The translations under genes were made by a program, and so were the position numbers. Positions 16,457-24,404 of a stretch of DNA of 64,000 nt are shown one piece after another. The notes beneath the pieces were generated by a model. It was not told the DNA's origin. It worked only from the letters and a program-made list of their open reading frames with translations, and did not search any database. Each line of letters begins with the position of its first letter. Positions within the stretch are counted from its first letter, which is position 1. This stretch comes from Longispora fulva (GTDB lineage Bacteria > Actinomycetota > Actinomycetes > Mycobacteriales > Micromonosporaceae), in NCBI RefSeq assembly GCF_015751905.1, contig NZ_JADOUF010000001.1, forward strand, positions 2,356,001-2,420,000, read 5' to 3'.

Positions 16457-17959
16457 ATGAAGAGACCCAGAATCGTGCTGGTCGGCACGGTCGCCGCCAT
16501 CCTGCTGTCCGTCCTGGCAGCACCGGCCACGGCAGCGCCCCGGCCTGCCGCCACCAGCGCAAACCTGATCGTCAACGGCGGCGGGGAGTCCGTCGCCGAG
16601 TGCTCGCCCACCGGCCTGGACGGCATGACCGTGCCCGGCTGGGCGGTCAGCGCTGGCGAACCGAACGTGGTCTGCTACGGCGCGGCCGGCGGCTACCCGG
16701 ACGCCGGCACCCCCGGCTCACCCAACCGGGGCACCGGCTTCCTCGCAGGTGGCGGCACCGGCAACTCCTCACTCACCCAGAACGTGATCGTGTCGGCGGC
16801 CGGTGCGGCGATCGACGCCGGCGGGGTGACGTACAACCTGAGCGGCTGGCTGGGCGGGTACTCCTCCCAGAACGACCGGGTCGGACTCACGGCCACCTTC
16901 CTCAGCGGCACCGGCACCGCCCTGGGCACCTCGCAGCTCGGGCCGGTCACCAGCGCCAACCGGGGCAACGTCACCAAGTTCCTGCAGAAGACCGCCACCG
17001 GCACCGTGCCCGCCGGCACCCGGACCGTCCGGCTGGTGCTGGCGTTCACCTGGGCCTCCGGGGGCGCGATCGACGGGTACGCCGACGACCTGTCCCTGAC
17101 CCTGTCGGCCGCCGTGCCGACCCCGACGCTGACCGTGCCCGCGTCGAGCGTGCCCGGCTACGACCACGTGTTCGTCGTCATGATGGAGAACTCCAACTAC
17201 GGCGACATCATCGGCAACTCCGCCGCGCCGTACATCAACAGCCTCGCCGGCGCGAACACCCTGTTGACCCAGTCCTACGGCATCACCCACCCCAGCGACC
17301 CCAACTATGTCGCACTCGCCGCCGGCGGCCTCCACGGCCTGTCCGACAACAGCATCCTCACCACCACGATCAACGCCCCGCACCTCGGCACCCGCGTCGA
17401 GGACGCCGGCAAGACCTGGAAGTCCTACGTCGAAAACCAGAACGGCAACTGCGACACCACCGCCCACGGCCACTACTACCCCGACGACGTGCCCTTCTAC
17501 TACTTCAAGGACATGAAGACCGACGCAGCCCGGTGCGCTGCGCACTGGCAGCCGCTCACCCGGATGGTCACCGACCTGAACTCGACGGCCACCACCCCCA
17601 ACTTCGTGTGGTTCGCCGCCGACGGATGCGACGACATGGAGGACTGCGGCACGACCGCCGGCGACACCTGGCTGAAGAACACCCTGCCCGCCATCTTCAA
17701 CTCTCCGGCGTGGACGACCCAGCGCTCGCTGCTGATCGTCACGTTCGACGAGGACGCCGTCAAGGCCTTCGGCCCCGGCTATCCCAACCACGTCCCCACC
17801 ATCCTCGTCGGCTCCCAGAACACCGTGAAGGCCGGCTACCAGAGCGCCGGGCGGGTCGACCACTACGGCATCCTGCGCACCATCGACCAGGCCCTCGGCC
17901 TGGCGCCACTGACCAACAACGACCGGTACGCCGCACCCGTCAACGACGCCTGGCGGTAG
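16457..17959 (+). CDS. secreted phosphoesterase (phospholipase C/acid phosphatase-like, alkaline phosphatase superfamily)
   Basis: 500 residues. A signal peptide at residues 1-27 (I-V-L-V-G-T-V-A-A-I-L-L-S-V-L-A-A-P-A-T-A) precedes a galactose-binding-like beta domain at about residues 35-220 beginning N-L-I-V-N-G-G-G-E-S. The catalytic domain starts at about residue 232 with HVFVVMMENSNYGDIIG, in which Glu-Asn bind metal, then N-S-L-A-G, then G-I-T-H-P-S-D-P-N-Y in place of the usual Thr nucleophile region. T-F-D-E-D and R-V-D-H-Y-G give the later metal ligands. It probably releases phosphate from extracellular organic phosphates. A strong hairpin follows the stop. Confidence 0.85.
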   Translation: MKRPRIVLVGTVAAILLSVLAAPATAAPRPAATSANLIVNGGGESVAECSPTGLDGMTVPGWAVSAGEPNVVCYGAAGGYPDAGTPGSPNRGTGFLAGGGTGNSSLTQNVIVSAAGAAIDAGGVTYNLSGWLGGYSSQNDRVGLTATFLSGTGTALGTSQLGPVTSANRGNVTKFLQKTATGTVPAGTRTVRLVLAFTWASGGAIDGYADDLSLTLSAAVPTPTLTVPASSVPGYDHVFVVMMENSNYGDIIGNSAAPYINSLAGANTLLTQSYGITHPSDPNYVALAAGGLHGLSDNSILTTTINAPHLGTRVEDAGKTWKSYVENQNGNCDTTAHGHYYPDDVPFYYFKDMKTDAARCAAHWQPLTRMVTDLNSTATTPNFVWFAADGCDDMEDCGTTAGDTWLKNTLPAIFNSPAWTTQRSLLIVTFDEDAVKAFGPGYPNHVPTILVGSQNTVKAGYQSAGRVDHYGILRTIDQALGLAPLTNNDRYAAPVNDAWR

Positions 17960-17965
17960 CCGACA

Positions 17966-18001
17966 GGGCACCGCCGCGCCGACCTGGGCGCAGCGGTGCC
18001 C
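17966..18001 (+). terminator. hairpin terminator after the phosphoesterase gene
   Basis: GGGCACCGC pairs with GCGGTGCCC (9 bp), then a single C/A mismatch, then GCGCC pairs with GGCGC around the loop GACCTG. The structure begins seven bases after the phosphoesterase stop codon. No U-tract follows, typical of actinobacterial terminators. It may also serve the convergent HAD gene. Confidence 0.75.
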
Positions 18002-18041
18002 GCTACGTCACCCAAGTGGCTTTCGATTCTGTCGGGTGAGC

Positions 18042-18671
18042 TCAACACCCTGCTCGGCGGCCCGTCAACAGCTCCAGAGCCTGCGACGGGTGCGACAGGA
18101 CGGCGTGCGCCGGCTCGGCCGGGTCGTGCAGATGCCCCCACCCGGCGGCCAGCGCGGTCGCGCCGGCCGCGTGCGCGGCGCGCAGGTCGACGTTGGCATC
18201 CCCGATGTAGCCGATCGCAGACGGCTCGATACCCAACTCGGCAGCCACCCGCAGGAGGCCATCCGGAGCGGGCTTCGCCGGGACCTGGTCCCCGCCGACG
18301 ACGAGACTCGGGTGGATGCCGGCCGGCCCCAGTAGGGCGTGCGCGGCCCGGCACGTCGTGCCGGTGAACACCACGACCGGCAGCCCCAACCCGACCAGCG
18401 CTTCCAAGGTGGGCAGGATCCCCGGGTACGGGTCCACCACCGCCCCGGCCAGCAGCCGGTAGTAGACGCCCGCCTCATCGCCCGTGAGCGCACGGCCGAG
18501 GAAATGCTCCAGGATCACCTCCGGCGTACCCAACGAGTACGCCGCCACAACCTCGACCGGGTCAGGTCGCTGTCCGCCGATTTCTGCGATCGCATCGGCC
18601 AGGGCGTCGGGCACAACGCCGGTCGAGTCGATCAACGTGCCGTCCATGTCCCACACCAGATGGCTCACCAT
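18042..18671 (-). CDS. HAD-family hydrolase (phosphoglycolate phosphatase-like)
   Basis: 209 residues from the ATG at 18671. HAD motif I is WDMDGTLIDS (nucleophile Asp and acid/base Asp at about residues 8 and 10), motif II is VVVFTGTT, motif III Lys is in P-A-K-P-A-P-D, and motif IV is IGYIGDANVD, with the acidic pair normally D-D-x-x-D partly changed to D-A-N-V-D. A four-helix C1 cap lies between motifs I and II. It should dephosphorylate a small cytosolic metabolite. It is convergent with the phosphoesterase gene; no operon partner is evident. Confidence 0.88.
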   Translation of the reverse strand: MVSHLVWDMDGTLIDSTGVVPDALADAIAEIGGQRPDPVEVVAAYSLGTPEVILEHFLGRALTGDEAGVYYRLLAGAVVDPYPGILPTLEALVGLGLPVVVFTGTTCRAAHALLGPAGIHPSLVVGGDQVPAKPAPDGLLRVAAELGIEPSAIGYIGDANVDLRAAHAAGATALAAGWGHLHDPAEPAHAVLSHPSQALELLTGRRAGC

Positions 18672-18771
18672 CCGCACATTTTGCCCACCCGGACACAGAA
18701 CACATCCGGCGGGGCGTCCAACCCCAGCACGGATCGATAGTTGGCCACGCCGGGACCTAAGCCTCGCCCGT

Positions 18772-19212
18772 TCAGCGCCGGAACTGCTGTGCGACGGTGT
18801 CGAAGACCTCTCTGCCGGCCTGGCCCCGTGATTCCACCAGTTCGGCGACCGGTTGGTCGAGCTGCGGATCATAGCCACGCAGCCCGGTCGCGTGTTCCAC
18901 GATCACGGCGAGGTCGAACGCATTCGCAAGTACCCTGGCTGCGGCGTCGCCCTCGGTCCAGTAGGGCACCTTCAGCGACCACTCGCCTTCGATATGACCC
19001 AGTTGGATGCCGGTGGGCCCGTGGACGAGTTCCCAGTTGGGTGGGCCCTCGGTGACGGACACCTCGCCGAACAGCTCACGAGCCTGAGCCACGATCGTTC
19101 CCCACTGCGGGGACTGTGTCGGCGGTTCGCCCTCGTGCTCCTCCAACTCCTCCAGCGCCTCCTCCCAGGTCTGGCCGGACTTGAGGTCCAGGAAGTAGAT
19201 GTCATAGCTCAT
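18772..19212 (-). CDS. conserved hypothetical protein, acidic, no assigned fold
   Basis: 146 residues. It opens M-S-Y-D-I-Y-F-L-D-L and has an acidic helix (E-E-A-L-E-E-L-E-E-H-E-G-E) near residues 17-30. A central part W-E-L-V-H-G-P-T-G-I-Q-L-G-H with W-S-L-K-V-P-Y-W resembles small proteins found singly in many actinobacteria. No signal peptide, membrane helix or catalytic motif is visible. The acidic character and small size recall immunity proteins, but there is no toxin gene beside it, so this is not claimed. It stands alone on the minus strand. Confidence 0.6.
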   Translation of the reverse strand: MSYDIYFLDLKSGQTWEEALEELEEHEGEPPTQSPQWGTIVAQARELFGEVSVTEGPPNWELVHGPTGIQLGHIEGEWSLKVPYWTEGDAAARVLANAFDLAVIVEHATGLRGYDPQLDQPVAELVESRGQAGREVFDTVAQQFRR

Positions 19213-19363
19213 AGCCCGAATCTACTGGGAGACCGGGTACGACTCATATCCGCACCGAATAACCGGCACTTGCCACCCCGCCGGTCTCCTCGGCGCACAC
19301 CCCGCCCGGCACGCCCTTCGACATGTCCTGGCGGCTTCGGGTACACCTCGACGGTTGCTGTTC

Positions 19364-22249
19364 TCAGCTCACCGCCAAGAATGGAATCCCGTTCGCCGAC
19401 GCGTACCTGGCGAGCGCTCTCCTGTCCTGACACTCCAGTTTCGCGAGGAGCCCGGACACGTGCTTCTCCACAGTGCGGGGCGAGATGAACAGTCGCCGGC
19501 CGACGGCCCGGTTGTCCAGTTGGCCGGCGAGCAGTCCGAGCACCTCGAACTCGCGGACGGTGACGCCCCGCGCCCGTAGCGGCGGGGGGACGGAGCCCCA
19601 GCCGCGTCTCCGGGCCGGCGTGGGGGCGCCGGCCGCGCGCAGGACCGATCGGCACGCCGCGGCCACGGGTCGGTGACCCAGGTCGTGGAAGTACTCCTCG
19701 GCGGTCCGGGCCCATGCGGGTGGGTCGCCCCAGCCGGTGGTGACGCCGTCCTCGGCGACCAGCCGCAACACCAGGTGCCGGGCCAGCGGGAACACGGCGG
19801 CGGCCTCGTCGGACTCGGCCAGCGCGGCCCCGGCTTCGGCCGGTCGGCCGTCCCGGGCGAGCAGGACCGCGCGGGCGGCGCTGACGAACTGCCGGTTCCA
19901 CCGGTACCGGGACCGCGGGTGCGCCGCGACGGCGTCGTGTTCCACCCAGCCCTGGTCACCGTCTAGGACGCCGAGCAGCAGGGCCAGCCCATACCTGCCG
20001 GACAGCGCGTACGGCGAACCGGTCGCCTCCTCGCGGGCCGTGGCCCGGTCCAGATCGGCCCTCGCCCGGGCACGGTCCTCCTCCAGCAGCGCGCACACCG
20101 CCCCGCCCTGCCCCCAGGCGACCGGCAGGTAGTGGGTGTCGGCGCCACCGTCGGCCATGAGCGCCTCGACATGTCTGTCCATCTCGGCCCGACGCCCGCG
20201 GTGCCCGGCCCGGACGGCGGAGGACAGGGTCAGGTACCGGACGATCTTGTGATGGCCGAGGCGGGCCGCGAGCTGTCGGCCGGGAACGATCAGCTCGGCG
20301 GCCCGGTCGTGCTCGCCCCGCAGCACAGCCAGCATCGCCTGGAGACCTTCCACGCCGCACAGGTCGCGCAGCGCGCCCAGCCGGACGGCCTGGGCGTGCG
20401 CCTGGTCGAGGCGGCCGCCGTGCCCGTCGCGCAGCATGTCGTTCGCGCCCAGGTATGCCAGGGCCTCCAGCTGCCACGCGCCGAGCTCGTGGCGTTGTGC
20501 CGTGGCGAGCAGGAGTTCGAACACCTCGTCGGACTCGGCCAGCGAACCATCGCGGGCCGTCGTTCCCAGCACCTCCCAGGCCCGGCACGCCAGCTCGGGC
20601 AGGCCCGCGTGCTCCGCGGTGACGGCCGCCCGCCGGGCGAGGTACTCGGCGCGGCCCGGCGGCGCCTCGGGGGTCTCGACGAGCACCAAGGACTCCAGCA
20701 CGTCGAATCCGGCCTCGTACTCGGCGTGCGGCTCAGCGGCGAGCAGTGCCCGACCCGCGCCGATCCGGGCCAGGCAGACCTCCCGTGCGCCGGTCGCCGA
20801 GGCCGCCTCGGCGAGGCGCAGCTGGAGCCCGGCTAGCACCGCCGGTGCGGCGACCAGTCCGTCGACCGCGTCGGAGTACCCCAGAGCGTTGTCGCCGCGA
20901 CCGGACATCGTCCATGCCCGCAGCAGCGGGTCGAGGAACTCGGAGCGATCGGCGCCGACGAGTTCGACGGCGCGTTCGAACAGGGAGACCGCCGTCGTGG
21001 CCGTCCCGGCGGTGAGGGCCCGGCGACCCGCCACGGCCAGTATCTCGGCGGCCGACCCGAGATCGGCGGCGAGCACCCGGAGTCGGGCCACCCGTTCGCA
21101 CCACTCCCCCGGCAGGCCGGGAAAGTGGTGTTCGATCGCCGCAGCGACCGTGGCGGCGAGAGTCTCGCCCAGGGTGCGGGGCAGCGACGCGAGGAGCACC
21201 TCGACGGTCAACGCGTGCCGGAACGCGAACCAGCCCGGTGTCGGTTCGGCGGTGAGAATTCCGGCCGCGCACGCCGCACCGAGCAGCTGGTCCACCTCGG
21301 CGGCGGTGCGGCCCGTCGCCTCGGCCGGCACTGAGGCGGGAAAGCGTCGATCCACCAGCGCCCCGGCGCGCAGGAGGTGCAGAATGTCCGGGCCCAGCGC
21401 CTCGGCCCGCTCGGTGATGAGTTGGGCCAGGGTGGCGGGAATCGCGCCGACCGTGGTGTCGGCGGCCGCCCAGCCGTGCGCGTCGCGACGCAGGCCGCCG
21501 GAGGAGACCATGCCGGCGAGCAGTTCCTCCAGGAAGAACGGGTTGCCGTCCCCGTCGCGCACCAGGGTGGCGATCACCGAGGGCGGCGGGCGGCCGCCGA
21601 GACAGTGCGCCGCCAGTTCCGCCATGTGCGCGGGTTCCAACGGGCCGAGGCTCACCGGTCGGGCCACCCGCCGCCGTCGCGCGGACGCGAACAGTTCGCG
21701 GGCGGGTCCCGGCTGGTCGCGGGCGGTGAGCAGCGACAGCACGGGCCACTGGTCGACGTTGTCCATCAGGTACTCCACCGCCGCCAACGTCTCAGGGTCC
21801 GCATCGTGCAGGTCCTCGAGAACCAGAAGGCAGCCGGCCGGATGTCCGACGCCCAGCAACCGCAGAACGGACTCCGCCACGACCAGCGGTGAGTCCGCCC
21901 TGCCCGGGTCGGCCAGATGCCCCCACTGGGGCACGAGCCGCCCGAGGACCGGCAGGAACGGCTCCAGTGCTGGCCCGGTGGGCGGACCGGTCGTGCGGAA
22001 CGCCGACATCAGAGCCTCGGACAGCGGCCGGTACGGCACTGACAGCACCGTCGATCCCGCGCGCCCCCGCAGCACCGGCATCGATGCCCGCCCTTGCAAC
22101 TCGCTGGCCAGCCGGGTCTTCCCGCTACCCGCCTCTCCGAGCAGGATCACGGTCGAGCCCGTCCCCGACGACACCATGTCGCCGAGGGCCCGTGCCAGGA
22201 CGCCCAGCTCATGCTCTCGGCCGACCAGTACCGGGGAGGACAGCGGCAC
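19364..22249 (-). CDS. LAL-type LuxR family transcriptional regulator
   Basis: 961 residues from the GTG at 22249. The AAA ATPase domain has Walker A GEAGSGKT (about residues 38-45) and Walker B LLVLEDLHDAD. A long helical, TPR-like middle follows. The C-terminus is a LuxR helix-turn-helix (T-V-R-E-F-E-V-L-G-L-L-A then R-T-V-E-K-H-V-S-G-L-L-A-K-L). LAL proteins are pathway activators that respond to ligands and ATP. The GTG start shares its G with the TAG stop of the 58-residue peptide gene (TAGTG), so translation of the regulator depends on that of the peptide. I infer that the two form one regulatory or biosynthetic unit. Confidence 0.88.
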   Translation of the reverse strand: MPLSSPVLVGREHELGVLARALGDMVSSGTGSTVILLGEAGSGKTRLASELQGRASMPVLRGRAGSTVLSVPYRPLSEALMSAFRTTGPPTGPALEPFLPVLGRLVPQWGHLADPGRADSPLVVAESVLRLLGVGHPAGCLLVLEDLHDADPETLAAVEYLMDNVDQWPVLSLLTARDQPGPARELFASARRRRVARPVSLGPLEPAHMAELAAHCLGGRPPPSVIATLVRDGDGNPFFLEELLAGMVSSGGLRRDAHGWAAADTTVGAIPATLAQLITERAEALGPDILHLLRAGALVDRRFPASVPAEATGRTAAEVDQLLGAACAAGILTAEPTPGWFAFRHALTVEVLLASLPRTLGETLAATVAAAIEHHFPGLPGEWCERVARLRVLAADLGSAAEILAVAGRRALTAGTATTAVSLFERAVELVGADRSEFLDPLLRAWTMSGRGDNALGYSDAVDGLVAAPAVLAGLQLRLAEAASATGAREVCLARIGAGRALLAAEPHAEYEAGFDVLESLVLVETPEAPPGRAEYLARRAAVTAEHAGLPELACRAWEVLGTTARDGSLAESDEVFELLLATAQRHELGAWQLEALAYLGANDMLRDGHGGRLDQAHAQAVRLGALRDLCGVEGLQAMLAVLRGEHDRAAELIVPGRQLAARLGHHKIVRYLTLSSAVRAGHRGRRAEMDRHVEALMADGGADTHYLPVAWGQGGAVCALLEEDRARARADLDRATAREEATGSPYALSGRYGLALLLGVLDGDQGWVEHDAVAAHPRSRYRWNRQFVSAARAVLLARDGRPAEAGAALAESDEAAAVFPLARHLVLRLVAEDGVTTGWGDPPAWARTAEEYFHDLGHRPVAAACRSVLRAAGAPTPARRRGWGSVPPPLRARGVTVREFEVLGLLAGQLDNRAVGRRLFISPRTVEKHVSGLLAKLECQDRRALARYASANGIPFLAVS

Positions 22250-22425
22250 TAGAGGTCCCCGGCGGGCTCTTCCAGCCCGCGTAGACCAAACGTGGTGCAG
22301 AAGTAGTCCAAACTTACCGACGGAATCTCGCCATCGCCGTGCCTCAGCACGATCTCCCCCGCGGGGTGCGTCCCTGTCCGGTGGTCGGGGTCCTTCCAAC
22401 TGCGCACCAGTTCCTCGACGGTCAC
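22249..22425 (-). CDS. 58-residue peptide with a mersacidin-type lanthipeptide leader motif
   Basis: A GTG at 22425 with GGGAG five bases upstream opens 58 codons ending in a TAG that overlaps the GTG of the LAL regulator. Residues 6-24 include L-V-R-S-W-K-D-P-D-H-R-T-G-T-H-P-A-G. The mersacidin precursor leader has the same order: R-S-W-K-D-P, then R, then an N-P-A-G. The remainder has no double-Gly cleavage site; it contains Ser36, Ser38, Cys43, Thr44 and Thr45 (Y-F-C-T-T-F-G) and an acidic tail, so only one thioether could form. No LanM, LanC, protease or exporter gene is in the window. It may be a RiPP precursor modified in trans, or a peptide that reuses the leader motif for regulation. 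Confidence 0.65.
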   Translation of the reverse strand: MTVEELVRSWKDPDHRTGTHPAGEIVLRHGDGEIPSVSLDYFCTTFGLRGLEEPAGDL

Positions 22426-22736
22426 ACGGTCTCCCTCAGTTCAGCCTCACCGTGCGGAGCATGTGCGGCCCGCAGCTCGTACAAGGGTCAGTCCCAGACC
22501 GCCACATGTCTTGGGGGCCATGCCCCCAGATTCCTGCGGCCATCCGCAATATCCCGGCATGTCCGCGCAGATCTGACCGCGGGTGTGCCTCACCTGGGGC
22601 TACGTGGTCCCGGCGCCCTCGCCAGCACCCAGTTCGCGGATCCGGACACCCGACTGTGGACCGCGGCATTGTCCGGGGTCCGGGCTCGGCGGTTGACTAC
22701 CCGACGACACATCCCGCCGTATCCCGAAGGAGTCCT
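22426..22736. promoter_or_regulatory. divergent promoter region between the two small-peptide genes
   Basis: 311 bp separating the minus-strand 58-residue peptide/LAL unit from the plus-strand secreted peptide gene. It contains a compact hairpin TGGGGGC-cat-GCCCCCA at 22512-22528 (7-bp stem), which could be an operator palindrome or an RNA hairpin. Divergent promoters are expected; no clear hexamers were recognised. The arrangement suggests shared control of both peptide genes by the LAL regulator, which is inference. Confidence 0.4.
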
Positions 22737-22898
22737 GTGCTCAGGAAAATTCTTGTTCTCGCCGTCATCGCCGGCGCTGCCCTGACGACCGTTCCGCTGC
22801 ACGCCGCCGCCGTGCAGGCGAACGACCGATCCGTCGTCGCGCTCGAGTGCGAGCGGCCCTGGGAAGAGCGCTGCAGCCCCGATTGGCCGCTCTGGTAG
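22737..22898 (+). CDS. 53-residue secreted two-cysteine peptide
   Basis: AAGGAG stands four bases before a GTG at 22737 that opens 53 codons. Residues 1-29 are a clear signal peptide: L-R-K at the N-terminus, a hydrophobic core I-L-V-L-A-V-I-A-G-A-A-L, and cleavage probable after A-A-A-V-Q-A. The mature part would be only about 25 residues (N-D-R-S-V-V-A-L-E-C then E-R-P-W-E-E-R-C-S-P-D-W-P-L-W). It has two Cys eight positions apart, able to form a small disulfide loop, and a Trp-Pro-Leu-Trp end. A GC hairpin follows the stop. No homologue is recognised. An extracellular signal or antimicrobial role is possible, unproven. Confidence 0.7.
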   Translation: MLRKILVLAVIAGAALTTVPLHAAAVQANDRSVVALECERPWEERCSPDWPLW

Positions 22899-22913
22899 AT
22901 CGGCCGGTCACCA

Positions 22914-22945
22914 GGGGCGGGCTCCGCGCAGCGGGTGTCCGCCCC
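22914..22945 (+). terminator. hairpin after the secreted peptide gene
   Basis: GGGGCGG and CCGCCCC enclose an inner CCGC-gca-GCGG hairpin, starting 15 bases after the peptide stop codon. It is consistent with a terminator for this 162-bp gene. Confidence 0.55.
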
Positions 22946-23212
22946 TTCCCGCCACCGACGACAATCCACAGAGGATGGCGATACGCATGACATATGCCGG
23001 CGGGTCGATCTGGGCTGCTGGTACGAACTCCACCACGTCGATCGGGTGCGCGGTCGCCAGCGGCAGGTCGGCCATGTCTGCGTCGGTTATCCTGGGCTCG
23101 ACCGAGGTCGCCGCTGGCACCCGGATGTTGCCCGACGCACGGGGTCGCGCGAGACGGCAGTACATGGGACCGTTCGGTCCATGCCCGACAACAGCGGGTG
23201 AACGCGGCTGGG
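22946..23212. other. region between the secreted peptide and the lipoprotein gene; no secure gene
   Basis: A minus-strand frame from an ATG at 23075 to a stop at 22908 (55 codons) has good third-position GC in its first half but no clear ribosome binding site and no recognised motif. It could be a gene fragment. A near-perfect hairpin at 23163-23183 (GGACCG-tt-CGGTCC core with flanking pairs) lies 30 bases after the lipoprotein stop and may be its terminator. Nothing else stands out. Confidence 0.3.
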
Positions 23213-24058
23213 TCAGGTCAGGATGAGTGGCTCGGTGCCGATCCCCTTGATCATGCGGGTGAGGTGCTTGTCTCCCCTGACCGCGACGAAACAGCGGACG
23301 GACCGAAATCCCCGCTGGATCTCCTCGGCGGTGGGTGAGGCCCACAGCGGCATGAGCTCCCCGGGAACCCGGCCCTCCGGTACGCCGAGATACCCGCTCA
23401 CCGTCGCGCCGCACGCCCGCGTGCCGGAGGCGCGCAGCTCGTCGCGGGTGGCGGGTGGATGACCGTCCGTGTCTTCCAACCGGGCCAGCCCGACGAACTC
23501 GCCGCTGTGCGGGTCCCCACAGTTGGGCAGGTAGGTGAAGTCGATCAGTGTGTCGCCGTCGGAGACCCGGTTGACGCACTGGATGGTCATCGGGCCAGAC
23601 TGGGCGAGCACGCCCCGCAGGCTGGATGTCCTTGCGACGACCAGCTTCTTCGCCATGCTCCTGGTCTCGGCCACGACGCACGCGATCCACCGGTGGGGTT
23701 TGCCGTTGATGGTCTTGGTGTCCGGGTACCAGCGCAGTTCGACCCTGCCGGTCAGGTAGGGCGCACCGAGCAGCTTGTCGGCCTCCTGCGCGCACAGTTG
23801 AGCCGCGGCGGTGATCGCCGTGCCCTCGTCGGCGGTCGGGTCGATCTCTCCGACGTGGTACGTCTCGTACTCGTGCGAGCGGTCGCATGCCACGATCCGA
23901 CGGCCCAGCGTGGACGTCGGGATATCGCTGGTGTTGGCGTTCCAGCATTCGTTCGCCCTGTCGTTGGGGCCGAAGTACTGTTCCCCGTTGCCCGGGTCGG
24001 CCCGGGTGCACCCTGCGAGCCCCAGAACGGCCACAAGAAGCATCCTCATCGAAGTCAC
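23213..24058 (-). CDS. lipoprotein with two septum-formation-like (DUF4190/Septum_form) Cys-rich repeats
   Basis: 281 residues from the GTG at 24058, chosen for GGGGAG seven bases upstream; an ATG at 24073 is in frame. The lipobox LAGC ends at Cys17, so the protein is exported and lipidated. Two related halves follow. Each has the pattern Cys, then V/I-x-C-x-x-x-H-x-x-E or similar, then a distal Cys: the first around E-C-W-N and V-A-C-D-R-S-H-E-Y-E-T-Y, the second around Q-C-V-N and L-P-N-C-G-D-P-H-S-G-E-F-V-G. This is the layout of actinobacterial septum-formation family proteins. The role in the envelope is unknown. Confidence 0.75.
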   Translation of the reverse strand: MTSMRMLLVAVLGLAGCTRADPGNGEQYFGPNDRANECWNANTSDIPTSTLGRRIVACDRSHEYETYHVGEIDPTADEGTAITAAAQLCAQEADKLLGAPYLTGRVELRWYPDTKTINGKPHRWIACVVAETRSMAKKLVVARTSSLRGVLAQSGPMTIQCVNRVSDGDTLIDFTYLPNCGDPHSGEFVGLARLEDTDGHPPATRDELRASGTRACGATVSGYLGVPEGRVPGELMPLWASPTAEEIQRGFRSVRCFVAVRGDKHLTRMIKGIGTEPLILT

Positions 24059-24404
24059 TCGATAGCTCCCCATGTAGTGGAGCCTACGGGGCGCGCTACG
24101 ATCCGACTTCCGCCGAACGGCCACACCCCTCAGCGAACCCACGACAGGAGGCCGTCGGCGCACGAGCGATGCGGCAGGGCGAGGTGGTCCAGGTCCTACA
24201 AAATTCCCAGGCATCTCGCGTATTAGCAATGATGCGTGAGCACAGCAGGAACACGGGTGGGCCCAAATGGCCCCAGGGGTCGGCATCCCGGGTTGAGAGG
24301 CGGCACCATTCAAGGCTGCCGAGTCGAGTTCGTGAGATCTCACGCTCTGAAGATAGTTCAAAGCAATCGCGCAGCGCTTACGCAACATTCGCGGCGGTTT
24401 TTCG
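24059..24404. other. AT-richer intergenic region without a recognised gene
   Basis: About 345 bp between the orphan gene (end) and the lipoprotein gene (start), both minus strand. Base composition falls toward the orphan gene, matching its lower GC. No start signals, family resemblance or strong hairpin were seen. Confidence 0.4.

Noticed and set aside
22249-22425. Calling this region a full lanthipeptide gene cluster
   Set aside because: Only a leader-like motif is present; no LanM, LanC, protease or exporter gene occurs in the window and the core has a single Cys.
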